A DNA stretch of 64,000 nt, from the NCBI GenBank assembly GCA_030998225.1, contig JAPYXD010000741.1, positions 1,860,001 to 1,924,000 of the forward strand, written 5' to 3'. Below are positions 24,851-39,439 of this stretch, in pieces; the stretch's first letter is position 1; each line of letters starts with the position of its first letter. Source of the DNA: Diplolepis rosae. Taxonomy: Eukaryota > Arthropoda > Insecta > Hymenoptera > Diplolepididae. The notes beneath the pieces were generated by a model, which was not told where the DNA came from, did not search any database, and worked only from the letters and a program-made list of their open reading frames with translations. Both the position numbers and the translations under genes were made by a program.

Positions 24851-27800
24851 TAAGATAAAAGAACAACTGCCTGGTGGTTTTAAACACACAAAAAGTTATT
24901 CAAGTGTGATTAAAATAATATATAAAATGAAATAACAACTGCCTGGTTGTATTAAACACTCAGCACGTTATTCAAAATTAGATTAAAATAAAATATAAGA
25001 TATAAGAACAACTGCCTGGTTGTACTAACACAGAGCAAGTTATTCAAGTGTGATTAAAATAATATATCAAATGAATGAACAACGGCCTGGTTGTATTATA
25101 CATTCAACACGTTATTCAAGTAAGATTAAAATAATATATAAGATCGAATAACAACTGCCTGGTTGTAGTAAACACTCAACACGTTATTCAAAATAAGATT
25201 GAAATGAAATATAATATAAAAGAACAGCTACCGGGTTGTATTAAACACACAGCAAATTATTCAACTGTGATTATAATAATATGTAAAAGGAATGAACAAC
25301 TGCCTGGTTGTATTAAACAGTCAGCACGTTATTCAAAATTAGATTGAAATAAAATATAAAATCACGTATCAACTGCCTGGTTGTATTAAACACTCGGCAC
25401 GTTATTCTAAATAAGATTGAAATAAAATAAAAGATAAAAGAACAACTGCCTTGTTGTATTAAACACTTTATTCAAGTAAGATTAAAATAAAACATAAGAT
25501 TAAAGAACAACTGCCTGGTTGTATTTAAAACGCAGCACGTTATTCAACATAAGATTGAAATAAAACATAAAATCAAGTAACAACTATCTGATTGTATTAA
25601 ACACTCAGCACCTTATTCAAATTAAGATTGAAATAAAATATAAGATATAAGAACAACTGCGTTGTGGTATTAAACACACAGAAAGTGATTCAAGTGTGAT
25701 TAAAAAAATATATAAAATAAAATAACAACTTCCTAGTTGTATTAAACACTCAGCACGTTATTCGAAATAAGATTGAAATAAAATATAATATCACGTATCA
25801 ACTGCCTGGCTGTATTAAACACTCAGCACGTTATTCAAAAAAAGATTCAAAAAAATATAAGATAAAAGAACAACTGCCTGGTGGTTTTAAACACACAAAA
25901 AGTTATTCAGCTGTGATTAAAATAATATATAAAATGAAATTACAACTGCCTGGTTGTATTAAACACTCAGCACCTTATTCAACATAAGATTGATATAAAA
26001 TATAAAATCACGTATCAACTGCCTGGTTGTATTAAACACTCAACACGTTATTCAAAATAAGATTCAAAAAAATATAAGATAAAAGAACAACTGCCTGGTG
26101 GTAATAAACACTCAGAAAGTTATTCAAGTGTGATTAAAATAATATATAAAATGAAATAACAACTGCCTGGTTGTATTAAACACTTTATTCAAGTAAGCTT
26201 AAAATAAAACATAAGATTAAAGAACAACTGCCTGGTTGTATTTAACACACAGAAATTTATTCAAGTGTGACTAAAATAATATATAAAATGAAATAACAAC
26301 TGCCTGGTTGTATTAAACGCTCAACGCGTTATTCAAGTAAGATTGAAATAAAATATAAAATCACGTATCAAATGCCTGGTTGTATTAAACCCTCAACACG
26401 TTATTCAATTAAGATTGAAATAAAATATGAGATAATAGAACAACTGCCTGGTTGTATTAAACACACATAAAGTCATTCAAGTGAGATTAAAATAATATAT
26501 AAAACGAAATAACAACTGCCTGGTTGTATTTAACACTCAGCACGTTATTCAACATAAGATTGAAATAAAATATAAAATCAAGTAACAAATGCCTGGTTGT
26601 ATTAAATACTCAGCAGGTTATTCAAAATAAGATTGAAATAAAATATAAGATAAAAGAACAACTGCCTGGTTGTATTAAACACACAGCAAGTTATTCAAGT
26701 GTGATTAAAATAATATATCAAATGAAATAACAACTGCCTGGTTGTACTAAACACTCAGCACGTTATTCAAAATAAGATTGAAATAAAATATAAGATAAAA
26801 GAAAAACTGCCTGGTGGTATTAAACAAACAGATAGTTATTCAAAATAAGATTGAAATGAAATATAAGATAAAAGAACAACTGCCTGGTGGTATTAAACAC
26901 TCAGAAAGTTATTCAAGTGTGATTAAAATAATATATAAAATGAAATATCAACTGCCTGGTTCTATTAAACACTTTATCCAAGTAAGATTAAAATAAAACA
27001 TAAGATTAAAGAACAACTGCCTGGTTGTATTAAACACTCAGCACGTTATTCAAGTAAGTTTCAAATGAAACATAAGATTAAAGAACAACTGCCTGGTGGG
27101 ATTAAACACACAGAAAGTTATTCAAGTGTGATTAAAATAATATATCAAATTAAATAGTAACTGCCTGGTTGTATTAAACACTTTATTCAAGTAAGATTAA
27201 AATAAAACATAAGATCGAAGAACAACTGTCTGGTTGTATTTAACACTCAGCACCTTTTTCAACATAAGATTGAAATAAAACATAAAATCAAGTAACAACT
27301 GCCTGGTTGTAGTAATCACTCAGCACCTTATTCAAATTAAGATTGAAATAAAATATAAGATAAAAGAACAAATGGTTGGTGGTATTAAACGCACAGAAAG
27401 TTATTCAAGTGTGATTAAAATAATATATAAAATGAAATAACAACTGCCTGGTTGTATTAAACACTCAGCAGGATATTCAAAATTACATGTAAATAAAACA
27501 TAAAATCTAGTAACAGCTGCCTGGTTGTATTTAACACTCAGCACCTTATTCAAATTAAGATTGAAATAAAATATAAGATAAAAGAACAAATGGTTGGTGG
27601 TATTAAACGCACAGAAAGTTATTCAAGTGTGATTAAAATAATATATAAAATGAAATAACAACTGCCTGGTAGTATTAAACACTCAGCAGGAGATTCAAAA
27701 TTAGATGTAAATAAAACATAAAATCAAGTAACAACTGCCTAGTTGTATTAAACACTTTATTCAAGTAAGCTTAAAATAAAACATAAGATTAAAAACAACT

Positions 27801-30800
27801 GTCTGGTTGTATTTAACGCTAAGCACCTTTTTCAACATAAGATTGAAATAAAACATAAAATCAAGTAACAACTGCCTGGTTGTATTTAACACTCAGCACC
27901 TTATTCAAATTAAGATTGAAATAAAATATAAGATAAAAGAACAAATGGTTGGTGGTATTAAACGCACAGAAAGTTATTCAAGTGTGATTAAAATAATATA
28001 TAAAATGAAATAACAACTGCCTGGTGGTATTAAACACTCAGCAGGAGATTCAAAATTAGATGTAAATAAAACATAAAATCAAGTAACAACTGCCTGGTTG
28101 TATTAAACACTCATCACCTTATTCAAATTAAGATTGAAATAAAATATAAGATAAAAGAACAAATGGTTGGTGGTATTAAACGCACAGAAAGTTATTCAAG
28201 TGTGATTAAAATAATACATAAAATGAAATAACAACTGCCTGGTTGTATTAAACACTCAGCACGTTATTCAAAATAAGATTGAAATGAAATATAAGATAAA
28301 AGAACAACTGCCTGGTGGTATTAAACACTCAGAAAGTTATTCAAGTGTGATTAAAATAATATATAAAATGAAATATCAACTGCCTGGTTCTATTAAACAC
28401 TTTATCCAAGTAAGATTAAAATAAAACATAAGATTAAAGAACAACTGCCTGGTTGTATTAAACACTCAGCAAGTTATTCAAGTAAGTTTCAAATGAAACA
28501 TAAGATTAAAGAACAACTGCCTGGTGGGATTAAACACACAGAAAGTTATTCAAGTGTGATTAAAATTATATATAAAATGAAATAACAACTGCCTGGTTGT
28601 ATTAAACACTTTATTCAAGTAATATTAAAATAAAACATAAGATTAAAGAACAACTGTCTGGTTGTATTTAACACTCAGCACCTTTTTCAACATAAGATTG
28701 AATTAAAACATAAAATCAAGTAACAACTGCCTGGTTTTATTAATCACTCATCACATTATTCAAATTAAGATTAAAATAATATATAAGATCGAAGAACAAC
28801 TGCCTGGTTGTATTAAACACACAGAAGGTTATTCAAGTGTGATTAAAAAAAATATATAAAATAAAATAACAACTGCCTGGTTGTAATAAACACTCAGCAC
28901 GTTATTCAAAATTAGAATGAAATAAAATATAAAATCACGTATCAACTGCCTGGTTGTATTAAACACTCAGCACGTTATTCAAAATAAGATTCAAAAAAAT
29001 ATAAGATAAAAGAACTACTGCCTGGTGGTTTTAAACACACAAAAAGTTATTCAAGTGTGATTAAAATAATATATAAAATGAAATAACAACTGCCTGGTTG
29101 TATTAAACACTCAGCACGTTATACAAAAGTAGATTGAAATAAAATATAAGATAAAAGAACAACTGCCTGGTTGTACTAACACAGAGCAAGTTATTCAAGT
29201 GTGATTAAAATAATATATCAAATGAATGAACAACGGCCTGGTTGTATTATACATTCAACACGTTATTCAAGTAAGATTAAAATAATATATAAGATCGAAG
29301 AACAACTGCCTGGTTGTAGTAAACACTCAACACGTTATTCAAAATAAGATTGAAATGAAATATAATATAAAAGAACAGCTACCGGGTTGTATTAAACACA
29401 CAGCAAATTATTCAACTGTGATTATAATAATATGTAAAAGGAATGAACAACTGCCTGGTTGTATTAAACAGTCAGCACGTTATTCAAAATTAGATTGAAA
29501 TAAAATATAAAATCACGTATCAACTGCCTCGTTGTATAAAACACTCAGCAAGTTATTCAAGTAAGATTGAAATAAAATATAAGATAAAGGCACAACTGCC
29601 TTGTTGTATTAAACACTTTATTCAAGTAAGATTAAAATAAAACATAAGATTAAAGAACAACTGCCTGGTTGTATTTAACACTCAGCACCGTATTCAACAT
29701 AAGATTGAAATAAAACATAAAATCAAGTAACAACTACCTGATTGTATTAAACACTCAGCACCTTATTCAAATTAAGATTGAAATAAAATATAAGATAAAA
29801 GAACAACTGCTTGGTGGTATTAAACACACAGAAGGTTATTCAAGTGTGATTAAAAAAATATATAAAATAAAATAACAACTGCCTGGTTGTATTAAACACT
29901 CAGCACGTTATTCAAAATTAGAATGAAATAAAATATAAAATCACGTATCAACTGCCTGGTTGTATTAAACACTCAGCACGTTATTCAAAATAAGATTCAA
30001 AAAAATATAAGATAAAAGAACAATTGCCTGGTGGTTTTAAACACACAAAAAGTTATTCAACTGTGATTAAAATAATATATAAAATGAAATTACAACTGCC
30101 TGGTTGTATTAAACACTCAGCACCTTACTCAACATAAGATTGAAATAAAATATAAAATCACGTATCAACTGCCTGGTTGTATTAAACACTCAGCACGTTA
30201 TTCAAAATAAGATTCAAAAAAATATAAGATAAAAGAACAACTGCCTGGTGGTATTAAACACTCAGAAAGTTATTCAAGTGTGATTAAAATAATATATAAA
30301 ATGAAATAACAACTGCCTGGTTGTATTAAACACTTTATTCAAGTAAGATTAAAATAAAACATAAGATTAAAGAACAACTGCCTGGTTGTATTTAACAAAC
30401 AGAAATTTATTCAAGTGTGATTAAAATAATATATAAAATGAAATAACAACTGCCTGGTTGTATTAAACACTCAGCACGTTATTCAAAATTAGATTGAAAT
30501 AAAATATGAAATCAAGTATCAAATTCCTGGTTGTATTAAACACTCACCACGATATTCAAGTAAGATTGAAATAAAACATTAGATTACAGAACAACTGCCT
30601 GGTTGTATTAAACACACAGCAAGTTATTCAAGTGTGATTAAAATAATATATAAAATGAAATAACAACTGCCTGGTTGTATTTAACACTCAGCACGTTATT
30701 CAACATAAGATTGAAATAAAATATAAAATCAAGTTACAACTGCCTGGTTGTATTAAATACTCAGCAGGTTATTCAAAATAAGATTGAAATAAAATATAAG

Positions 30801-33260
30801 ATAAAAGAACAACTGCCTGGTGGTATTAAACACACAGAAAGTTATTCAAGTGTGATTAAAATAATATATAAAATGAAATAACAACTGCCTGGTTGTACTA
30901 AACACTCAGCACGTTATTCAAAATAAGATTGAAATAAAATATAAGATAAAAGAAAAACTGCCTGGTGGTATTAAACAAACAGATAGTTATTCAAAATAAG
31001 ATTGAAATGAAATATAAGATAAAAGAACAACTGCCTGGTGGTATTAAACACTCAGAAAGTTATTCAAGTGTGATTAAAATAATATATAAAATGAAATATC
31101 AACTGCCTGGTTCTATTAAACACTTTATCCAAGTAAGATTAAAATAAAACATAAGATTAAAGAACAACTGCCTGGTTGTATTAAACACTCAGCACGTTAT
31201 TCAAATAAGATTATAAGGAAACATAAGATTAAAGAACAACTGCCTGGTGGGATTAAACACACATAAAGTTATTCAAGTGTGATTAAAATAATATATCAAA
31301 TTAAATAGTAACTGCCTGGTTGTATTAAACACTTTATTCAAGTAATATTAAAATAAAACATAAGATTAAAGAACAACTGTCTGGTTGTATTTAACACTCA
31401 GCACCTTTTTCAACATAAGATTGAAATAAAACATAAAATCAAGTAACAACTGCCTGGTTGTAGTAATCACTCAGCACCTTATTCAAATTAAGATTGAAAT
31501 AAAATATAAGATAAAAGAACAAATGGTTGGTGGTATTAAACGCACAGAAAGTTATTCGAGTGTGATTAAAATAATATATAAAATGAAATAACAACTGCCT
31601 GGTAGTATTAAACACTCAGCAGGATATTCAAAATTAGATGTAAATAAAACATAAAATCAAGTAACAACTGCCAGGTTGTATTAAACACTCATCACCTTAT
31701 TCAAATTAAGATTGAAATAAAATATAAGATAAAAGAACAAATGGTTGGTGGTATTAAACACACAGAAAGTTATTCGAGTGTGATTAAAATAATATATAAA
31801 ATGAAATAACAACTGCCTGGTAGTATTAAACACTCAGCAGGAGATTCAAAATTAGATGTAAATAAAACATAAAATCAAGTAACAACTGCCTGGTTGTATT
31901 AAACACTCGGGACGTTATTCAAGTAATATTAAAATAAAAAATAAGTTTAAAGAAGCACTGTCTGTTTGTATTTAACACTCAGCACCTTTTTCAACATAAG
32001 ATTGAAATAAAACATAAAATCAAGTAACAACTACCTGGTTGTATTTAACACTCAGCACCTTATTCAAATTAAGATTGAAATAAAATATAAGATAAAAGAA
32101 CAAATGGTTGGTGGTATTAAACGCACAGAAAGTTATTCGAGTGTGATTAAAATAATATATAAAATGAAATAACAACTGCCTGGTAGTATTAAACACTCAG
32201 CAGGATATTCAAAATTAGATGTAAATAAAACATAAAATCAAGTAACAACTGCCAGGTTGTATTAAACACTCATCACCTTATTCAAATTAAGATTGAAATA
32301 AAATATAAGATAAAAGAACAAATGGTTGGTGGTATTAAACGCACAGAAAGTTATTCAAGTGTGATTAAAATAATATATAAAATGAAATAACAACTGCCTG
32401 GTTGTATTAAACACTCAGCACGTTATTCAAAATAAGATTGAAATGAAATATAAGATAAAAGAACAACTGCCTGGTGGTATTAAACACTCAGAAAGTTATT
32501 CAAGTGTGATTAAAATAATATATAAAATGAAATATCAACTGCCTGGTTCTATTAAACACTTTATCCAAGTAAGATTAAAATAAAACATAAGATTAAAGAA
32601 CAACTGCCTGGTTGTACTAAACACTCAGCACGTTATTCAAGTAAGTTTCAAATGAAACATAAGATTAAAGAACAACTGCCTGGTGGGATTAAACACACAG
32701 AAAGTTATTCAAGTGTGATTAGAATAATATATCAAATGAAATTAACAACTGCCTGGTTGTATTAAACACTTTATTCTAGTAATATTTACATAACACATAA
32801 GATTAAAGAACAACGGTCTGGTTGTATTTAACACTCAGCACCTTTTTCAACATAAGATTGAATTAAAACATAAACTCAAGTACCAACTGCCTGGTTTTAT
32901 TAATCACTCATCACATTATTCAAATTAAGATTGAAATAAAATATAAGATTTAAGAACAAATGAGTGGTGGTATTAAACACACAGAAGGTTATTCAAGTGT
33001 GATTAAAAAAAATATATAAAATAAAATAACAACTGCCTGGTTGTAATAAACACTCAGCACGTTATTCAAAATTAGAATGAAATAAAATATAAAATCACGT
33101 ATCAACTGCCTGGTTGTATTAAACACTCAGCACGTTATTCAAAATAAGATTCAAAAAAATATAAGATAAAAGAACTACTGCCTGGTGGTTTTAAACACAC
33201 AAAAAGTTAGTCAACTGTGATTAAAATAATATATAAAATGAAATAACAACTGCCTGGTTG
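24849..33260. repeat. About 4.15 kb HOR, two tandem copies
   Basis: Landmarks at 25071 and 29222, and at the GTGGTATTAAACAAACAG unit at 26814 and 30965, are both 4151 bp apart. Later landmarks drift slightly (28222 to 32381 is 4159 bp; 28881 to 33041 is 4160 bp). The first copy starts near 24849, the second near 29000. Single monomers differ in place: about 25370-25442 is a 73 bp GGCACGTTATTCTAAATAAG unit while its partner is a 72 bp AGCAAGTTATTCAAG unit, which looks like conversion of one unit. After about 33260 the phase jumps by 435 bp. Confidence 0.85.
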
Positions 33261-36249
33261 TATTAAACACTCAGCACCTTACTCAACATAAGATTGAAAT
33301 AAAATATAAAATCAAGTAACAACTGCCTGGTTGTATTAAACACTCAACACGTTATTCAAGTAAGATTGAAATAAAATATGAGATAATAGAACAACTGCCT
33401 GGTTGAATTAAACACACATAAAGTTATTCAAGTGTGAATAAAATAATATATAAAATGAAATAACAACTGCCTGGTTGTATTAAACACTCAGCACGTTATT
33501 CAAAATTAGATTGAAATAAAATATAAAATCACGTATCAACTGCCTGGTTGTATTAAACACTCGGCACGTTATTCTAAATAAGATTGAAATAAAATATAAG
33601 ATAAAAGAACAACTGCCTGGTGGTTTTAAACACACAAAAAGTTATTCAAGTGTGATTAAAATAATATATAAAATGAAATAACAACTGCCTGGTTGTATTA
33701 AACACTCAGCACGTTATACAAAAGTAGATTGAAATAAAATATAAGATAAAAGAACAACTGCCTGGTTGTACTAACACAGAGCAAGTTATTCAAGTGTGAT
33801 TAAAATAATATATCAAATGAATGAACAACGGCCTGGTTGTATTATACATTCAACACGTTATTCAAGTAAGATTAAAATAATATATAAGATCGAATAACAA
33901 CTGCCTGGTTGTAGTAAACACTCAACACGTTATTCAAAATAAGATTGAAATGAAATATAATATAAAAGAACAGCTACCGGGTTGTATTAAACACACAGCA
34001 AATTATTCAACTGTGATTATAATAATATGTAAAAGGAATGAACAACTGCCTGGTTGTATTAAACAGTCAGCACGTTATTCAAAATTAGATTGAAATAAAA
34101 TATAAAATCACGTATCAACTGCCTCGTTGTATAAAACACTCAGCACGTTATTCTAAATAAGATTGAAATAAAATAAAAGATAAACGAGCAACTGCCTGGT
34201 TGTATTAAACACTTTATTCAAGTAAGATTAAAATAAAACATAAGATTAAAGAACAACTGCCTGGTTGTATTTAACACTCAGCACCGTATTCAACATAAGA
34301 TTGAAATAAAACATAAAATCAAGTAACAACTACCTGATTGTATTAAACACTCAGCACCTTATTCAAATTAAGATTGAAATAAAATATAAGATAAAAGAAC
34401 AACTGCTTGGTGGTATTAAACACACAGAAAGTTATTCAAGTGTGATTAAAAAAATATATAAAATAAAATAACAACTGCCTGGTTGTATTAAACACTCAGC
34501 ACGTTATTCAAAATAAGATTCAAATAAAATATAAGATAAAAGAACAACTGCCTGGTTGTACTAACACAGAGCAAGTTATTCAAGTGTGATTAAAATAATA
34601 TATCAAATGAATGAACAACGGCCTGGTTGTATTATACATTCAACACGTTATTCAAGTAAGATTAAAATAATATATAAGATCGAATAACAACTGCCTGGTT
34701 GTAGTAAACACTCAACACGTTATTCAAAATAAGATTGAAATGAAATATAATATAAAAGAACAGCTACCGGGTTGTATTAAACACACAGCAAATTATTCAA
34801 CTGTGATTATAATAATATGTAAAAGGAATGAACAACTGCCTGGTTGTATTAAACAGTCAGCACGTTATTCAAAATTAGATTGAAATAAAATATAAAATCA
34901 CGTATCAACTGCCTCGTTGTATAAAACACTCAACACGTTATTCAAGTAAGATTGAAATAAAATATAAGATAAAGGCACAACTGCCTTGTTGTATTAAACA
35001 CTTTATTCAAGTAAGATTAAAATAAAACATAAGATTAAAGAACAACTGCCTGGTTGTATTTAACACTCAGCACCGTATTCAACATAAGATTGAAATAAAA
35101 CATAAAATCAAGTAACAACTACCTGATTGTATTAAACACTCAGCACCTTATTCAAATTAAAATTGAAATAAAATATAAGATTTAAGAACAACTGCGTGGT
35201 GGTATTAAACACACAGAAAGTTATTCAAGTGTGATTAAAATAATATATAAAATAAAATAACAACTGCCTGGTTGTATTAAACACTCAGCACGTTATTCAA
35301 AATTAGAATGAAATAAAATATAAAATCACGTATCAACTGCCTGGTTGTATTAAACACTCAGCACGTTATTCAAAATAAGATTCAAAAAAATATAAGATAA
35401 AAGAACAATTGCCTGGTGGTTTTAAACACACAAAAAGTTATTCAACTGTGATTAAAATAATATATAAAATGAAATTACAACTGCCTGGTTGTATTAAACA
35501 CTCAGCACCTTACTCAACATAAGATTGAAATAAAATATAAAATCACGTATCAACTGCCTGGTTGTATTAAACACTCAGCACGTTATTCAAAATAAGATTC
35601 AAAAAAATATAAGATAAAAGAACAACTGCCTGGTGGTATTAAACACTCAGAAAGTTATTCAAGTGTGATTAAAATAATATATAAAATGAAATAACAACTG
35701 CCTGGTTGTATTAAACACTTTATTCAAGTAAGCTTAAAATAAAACATAAGATTAAAGAACAACTGCCTGGTTGTATTTAACACTCAGAAATTTATTCAAG
35801 TGTGATTAAATAATATATAAAATGAAATAACAACTGCCTGGTTGTATTAAACACTCAGCACGTTATTCAAAATTAGATTGAAATAAAATATAAAATCACG
35901 TATCAACTGCCTGGTTGTATTAAACACTCAACACGTTATTCAAGTAAGATTGAAATAAAATATGAGATAATAGAACAACTGCCTGGTTGTATTAAACACA
36001 CACAAAGTCATTCAAGTGTGATTAAAATAATATATAAAATGAAATAACAACTGCCTGGTTGTATTAAGCACTCAGCACCTTACTCAACATAAGATTGAAA
36101 TAAAATATAAAATCAAGTAACAACTGCCTGGTTGTATTAAATACTCAGCAGGTTATTCAAAATAAGATTCAAAAAAATATAAGATAAAAGAACAACTGCC
36201 TGGTTGTATTAAACACACAGCAAGTTATTCAAGTGTGATTAAAATAATA

Positions 36250-37420
36250 TATCAAATGAAATAACAACTGCCTGGTTGTACTTAACACTCAGCACGTTAT
36301 TCAACATAAGATTGAAATAAAATATAAAATCAAGTAACAACTGCCTGGTTGTATTAAATACTCAGCAGGTTATTCAAAATAAGATTCAAAAAAATATAAG
36401 ATAAAAGAACAACTGCCTGGTTGTATTAAATACACAGAAAGTTATTCAAGTGTGATTAAAATAATATATTCAATGAAATAACAACTGCCTGGTTGTATTA
36501 AACACTCAGCACGTTATTCAAAATAAGGTTGAAAGAAAATATAAAATCACGTATCAACTGCCTGGTTGTATTAAACACTCAACACGTTATTCAAGTAAGA
36601 TTGAAATAAAATATGAGATAATAGAACAACTGCCTGGTTGTATTAAACACACATAAAGTCATTCAAATGTGCGTAAAATAATATATAAAATGAAATAACA
36701 ACTGCCTGGTTGTATTAAACACTCAGCACGTTATTCAAAATAAGGTTGAAATAAAATATAAGATAAAAGAACAACTGCCTGGTGGTATTAAACACACATA
36801 AAGTCATTCAAGTGTGATTAAAATAATATAAAAAATGAAATAACAACTGCCTGGTTGTATTAAAAACTCAGCACGTTATTCAAAATAAGATTGAAATAAA
36901 ATATAATATAAAAGAACAGCTACCGGGTTGTATTAAACACACAGCAAATTTTTCAACTGTGATTAAAATAATATATAACATGAATGAACAACTGCCTGGT
37001 TGTACTAAACACTCAGCACGTTATTCAAAATAAGATTGAAATGAAATATAATATAAAAGAACAGCTGCCGGGTTGTATTAAACACACAGCAAATTATTCA
37101 ACTGTGATTATAATAATATATAAAAGGAGTGAACAACTGCCTGGTTGTATGAATCGCTCAGGACGTTATTCAAAATAAGATTGAAATAAAATATAAGATA
37201 AAGGCACAACTGCCTGGTGGTATGAAACACACAGGAAATTATTAAATTGTGATTAAAATAATCTATAAAATGAAAGAACAACGACCTGGTTGTATTAAAC
37301 ACTTTATTCAAGATAAAAATAAAACATAAGATTAGAGAACAACTGCCTGGTTGTATTTAACATTCAGCACATTATTCAACATAAGGTTGAAATAAAATAT
37401 AAAATCAAGTAACAACTGCC
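36250..37420. repeat. Partial HOR copy matching 39779-40949 (offset 3529 bp)
   Basis: Landmarks at 36281 and 39810 (GTACTTAACACTC) and at 36984 and 40513 are both 3529 bp apart. The matching run contains type E units, AAAAGGAGTGAACAACTG and GAATCGCTCAGGACG. At about 37420 the sequence leaves this lineage and continues as the lineage seen at 33.55 kb. Confidence 0.82.
37279..37339 (+). repeat. 61 bp monomer, 65 bp type with a further 4 bp loss
   Basis: This unit reads TTCAAGATAAAAATAAAAC, while its HOR partner at 40808-40872 reads TTCAAGTAAGATAAAAATAA and is 65 bp. The 4 bp difference separates the partial HOR copy at 36.25-37.42 kb from the later ones. Confidence 0.8.
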
Positions 37421-39439
37421 TGGTTGTATTAAACACTCGGCACGTTATTCTAAATAAGATTGAAATAAAATATAAGATAAAAGAACAACTGCCTGGTGGT
37501 TTTAAACACACAAAAAGTTATTCAAGTGTGATTAAAATAATATATAAAATGAAATAACAACTGCCTGGTTGTATTAAACACTCAGCACGTTATACAAAAT
37601 TAGATTGAAATAAAATATAAGATAAAAGAACAACTGCCTGGTTGTACTAACACAGAGCAAGTTATTCAAGTGTGATTAAAATAATATATCAAATGAATGA
37701 ACAACGGCCTGGTTGTATTATACATTCAACACGTTATTCAAGTAAGATTAAAATAATATATAAGATCGAATAACAACTGCCTGGTTGTAGTAAACACTCA
37801 ACACGTTATTCAAAATAAGATTGAAATGAAATATAATATAAAAGAACAGCTACCGGGTTGTATTAAACACACAGCAAATTATTCAACTGTGATTATAATA
37901 ATATGTAAAAGGAATGAACAACTGCCTGGTTGTATTAAACAGTCAGCACGTTATTCAAAATTAGATTGAAATAAAATATAAAATCACGTATCAACTGCCT
38001 CGTTGTATAAAACACTCAGCAAGTTATTCAAGTGAGATTGAAATAAAATATAAGATAACGGCACAACTGCCTTGTTGTATTAAACACGTTATTCAAGTAA
38101 GATTGAAATAAAACATAAGATTAAAGAACAACTGCCTGGTTGTATTTAACACTCAGCACCGTATTCAACATAAGAATGAAATAAAACATAAAATCAAGTA
38201 ACAACTACCTGATTGTATTAAACACTCAGCACCTTATTCAAATTAAGATTGAAATAAAATATAAGATAAAAGAACAACTGCTTGGTGGTATTAAACACAC
38301 AGAAGGTTATTCAAGTGTGATTAAAAAAATATATAAAATAAAATAACAACTGCCTGGTTGTATTAAACACTCAGCACGTTATTCAAAATAAGATTCAAAA
38401 AAATATAAGATAAAAGAACAACTGCCTGGTTGTACTAACACAGAGCAAGTTATTCAAGTGTGATTAAAATAATATATCAAATGAATGAACAACGGCCTGG
38501 TTGTATTATACATTCAACACGTTATTCAAGTAAGATTAAAATAATATATAAGATCGAATAACAACTGCCTGGTTGTAGTAAACACTCAACACGTTATTCA
38601 AAATAAGATTGAAATGAAATATAATATAAAAGAACAGCTACCGGGTTGTATTAAACACACAGCAAATTATTCAACTGTGATTATAATAATATGTAAAAGG
38701 AATGAACAACTGCCTGGTTGTATTAAACAGTCAGCACGTTATTCAAAATTAGATTGAAATAAAATATAAAATCACGTATCAACTGCCTCGTTGTATAAAA
38801 CACTCAGCAAGTTATTCAAGTGAGATTGAAATAAAATATAAGATAAAGGCACAACTGCCTGGTTGTATCATTTATTCAACACGTTATTCAAGTAAGATTG
38901 AAATAAAACATAAGATTAAAGAACAACTGCCTGGTTGTATTTAACACTCAGCACCGTATTCAACATAAGATTGAAATAAAACATAAAATCAAGTAACAAC
39001 TACCTGATTGTATTAAACACTCAGCACCTTATTCAAAATTATATTTAAATAAAATATAAGATATAAGAACAACTGCATGGTGGTATTAAAAACACAGTAA
39101 GTGATTCAAGTGTGATTAAAAAAATATATAAAATAAAATAACAACTGCCTGGTTGTATTAAACACTCAGCACGTTATTCAAAATTAGAATGAAATAAAAT
39201 ATAAAATCACGTATCAACTGCCTGGTTGTATTAAACACTCAGCACGTTATTCAAAATAAGATTCAAAAAAATATAAGATAAAAGAACAACTGCCTGGTGG
39301 TTTTAAACACACAAAAAGTTAGTCAACTGTGATTAAAATAATATATAAAATGAAATTACAACTGCCTGGTTGTATTAAACACTCAGCACGTTATTCAAAA
39401 TTAGATTGAAATAAAATATAAAATCACGTATCAACTTCC

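Larger units (their letters stand above)
33745..39200. repeat. About 3.87 kb HOR with internal 0.79 kb duplications
   Basis: The ATGAATGAACAACGG anchors at 33817, 34607, 37693 and 38481 give internal spacings of 790 and 788 bp and a long period of 3876/3874 bp. The 0.79 kb duplication therefore existed before the longer block was copied. Between the two blocks lies a partial copy of another HOR lineage (about 36250-37420). Confidence 0.82.

Noticed and set aside
37108..37311. Minus-strand open frames here, at 40637-40840 and 27401-27589
   Set aside because: They are antisense readings of the same monomers. The first two are HOR copies of each other, so their shared frame reflects duplication and not selection.
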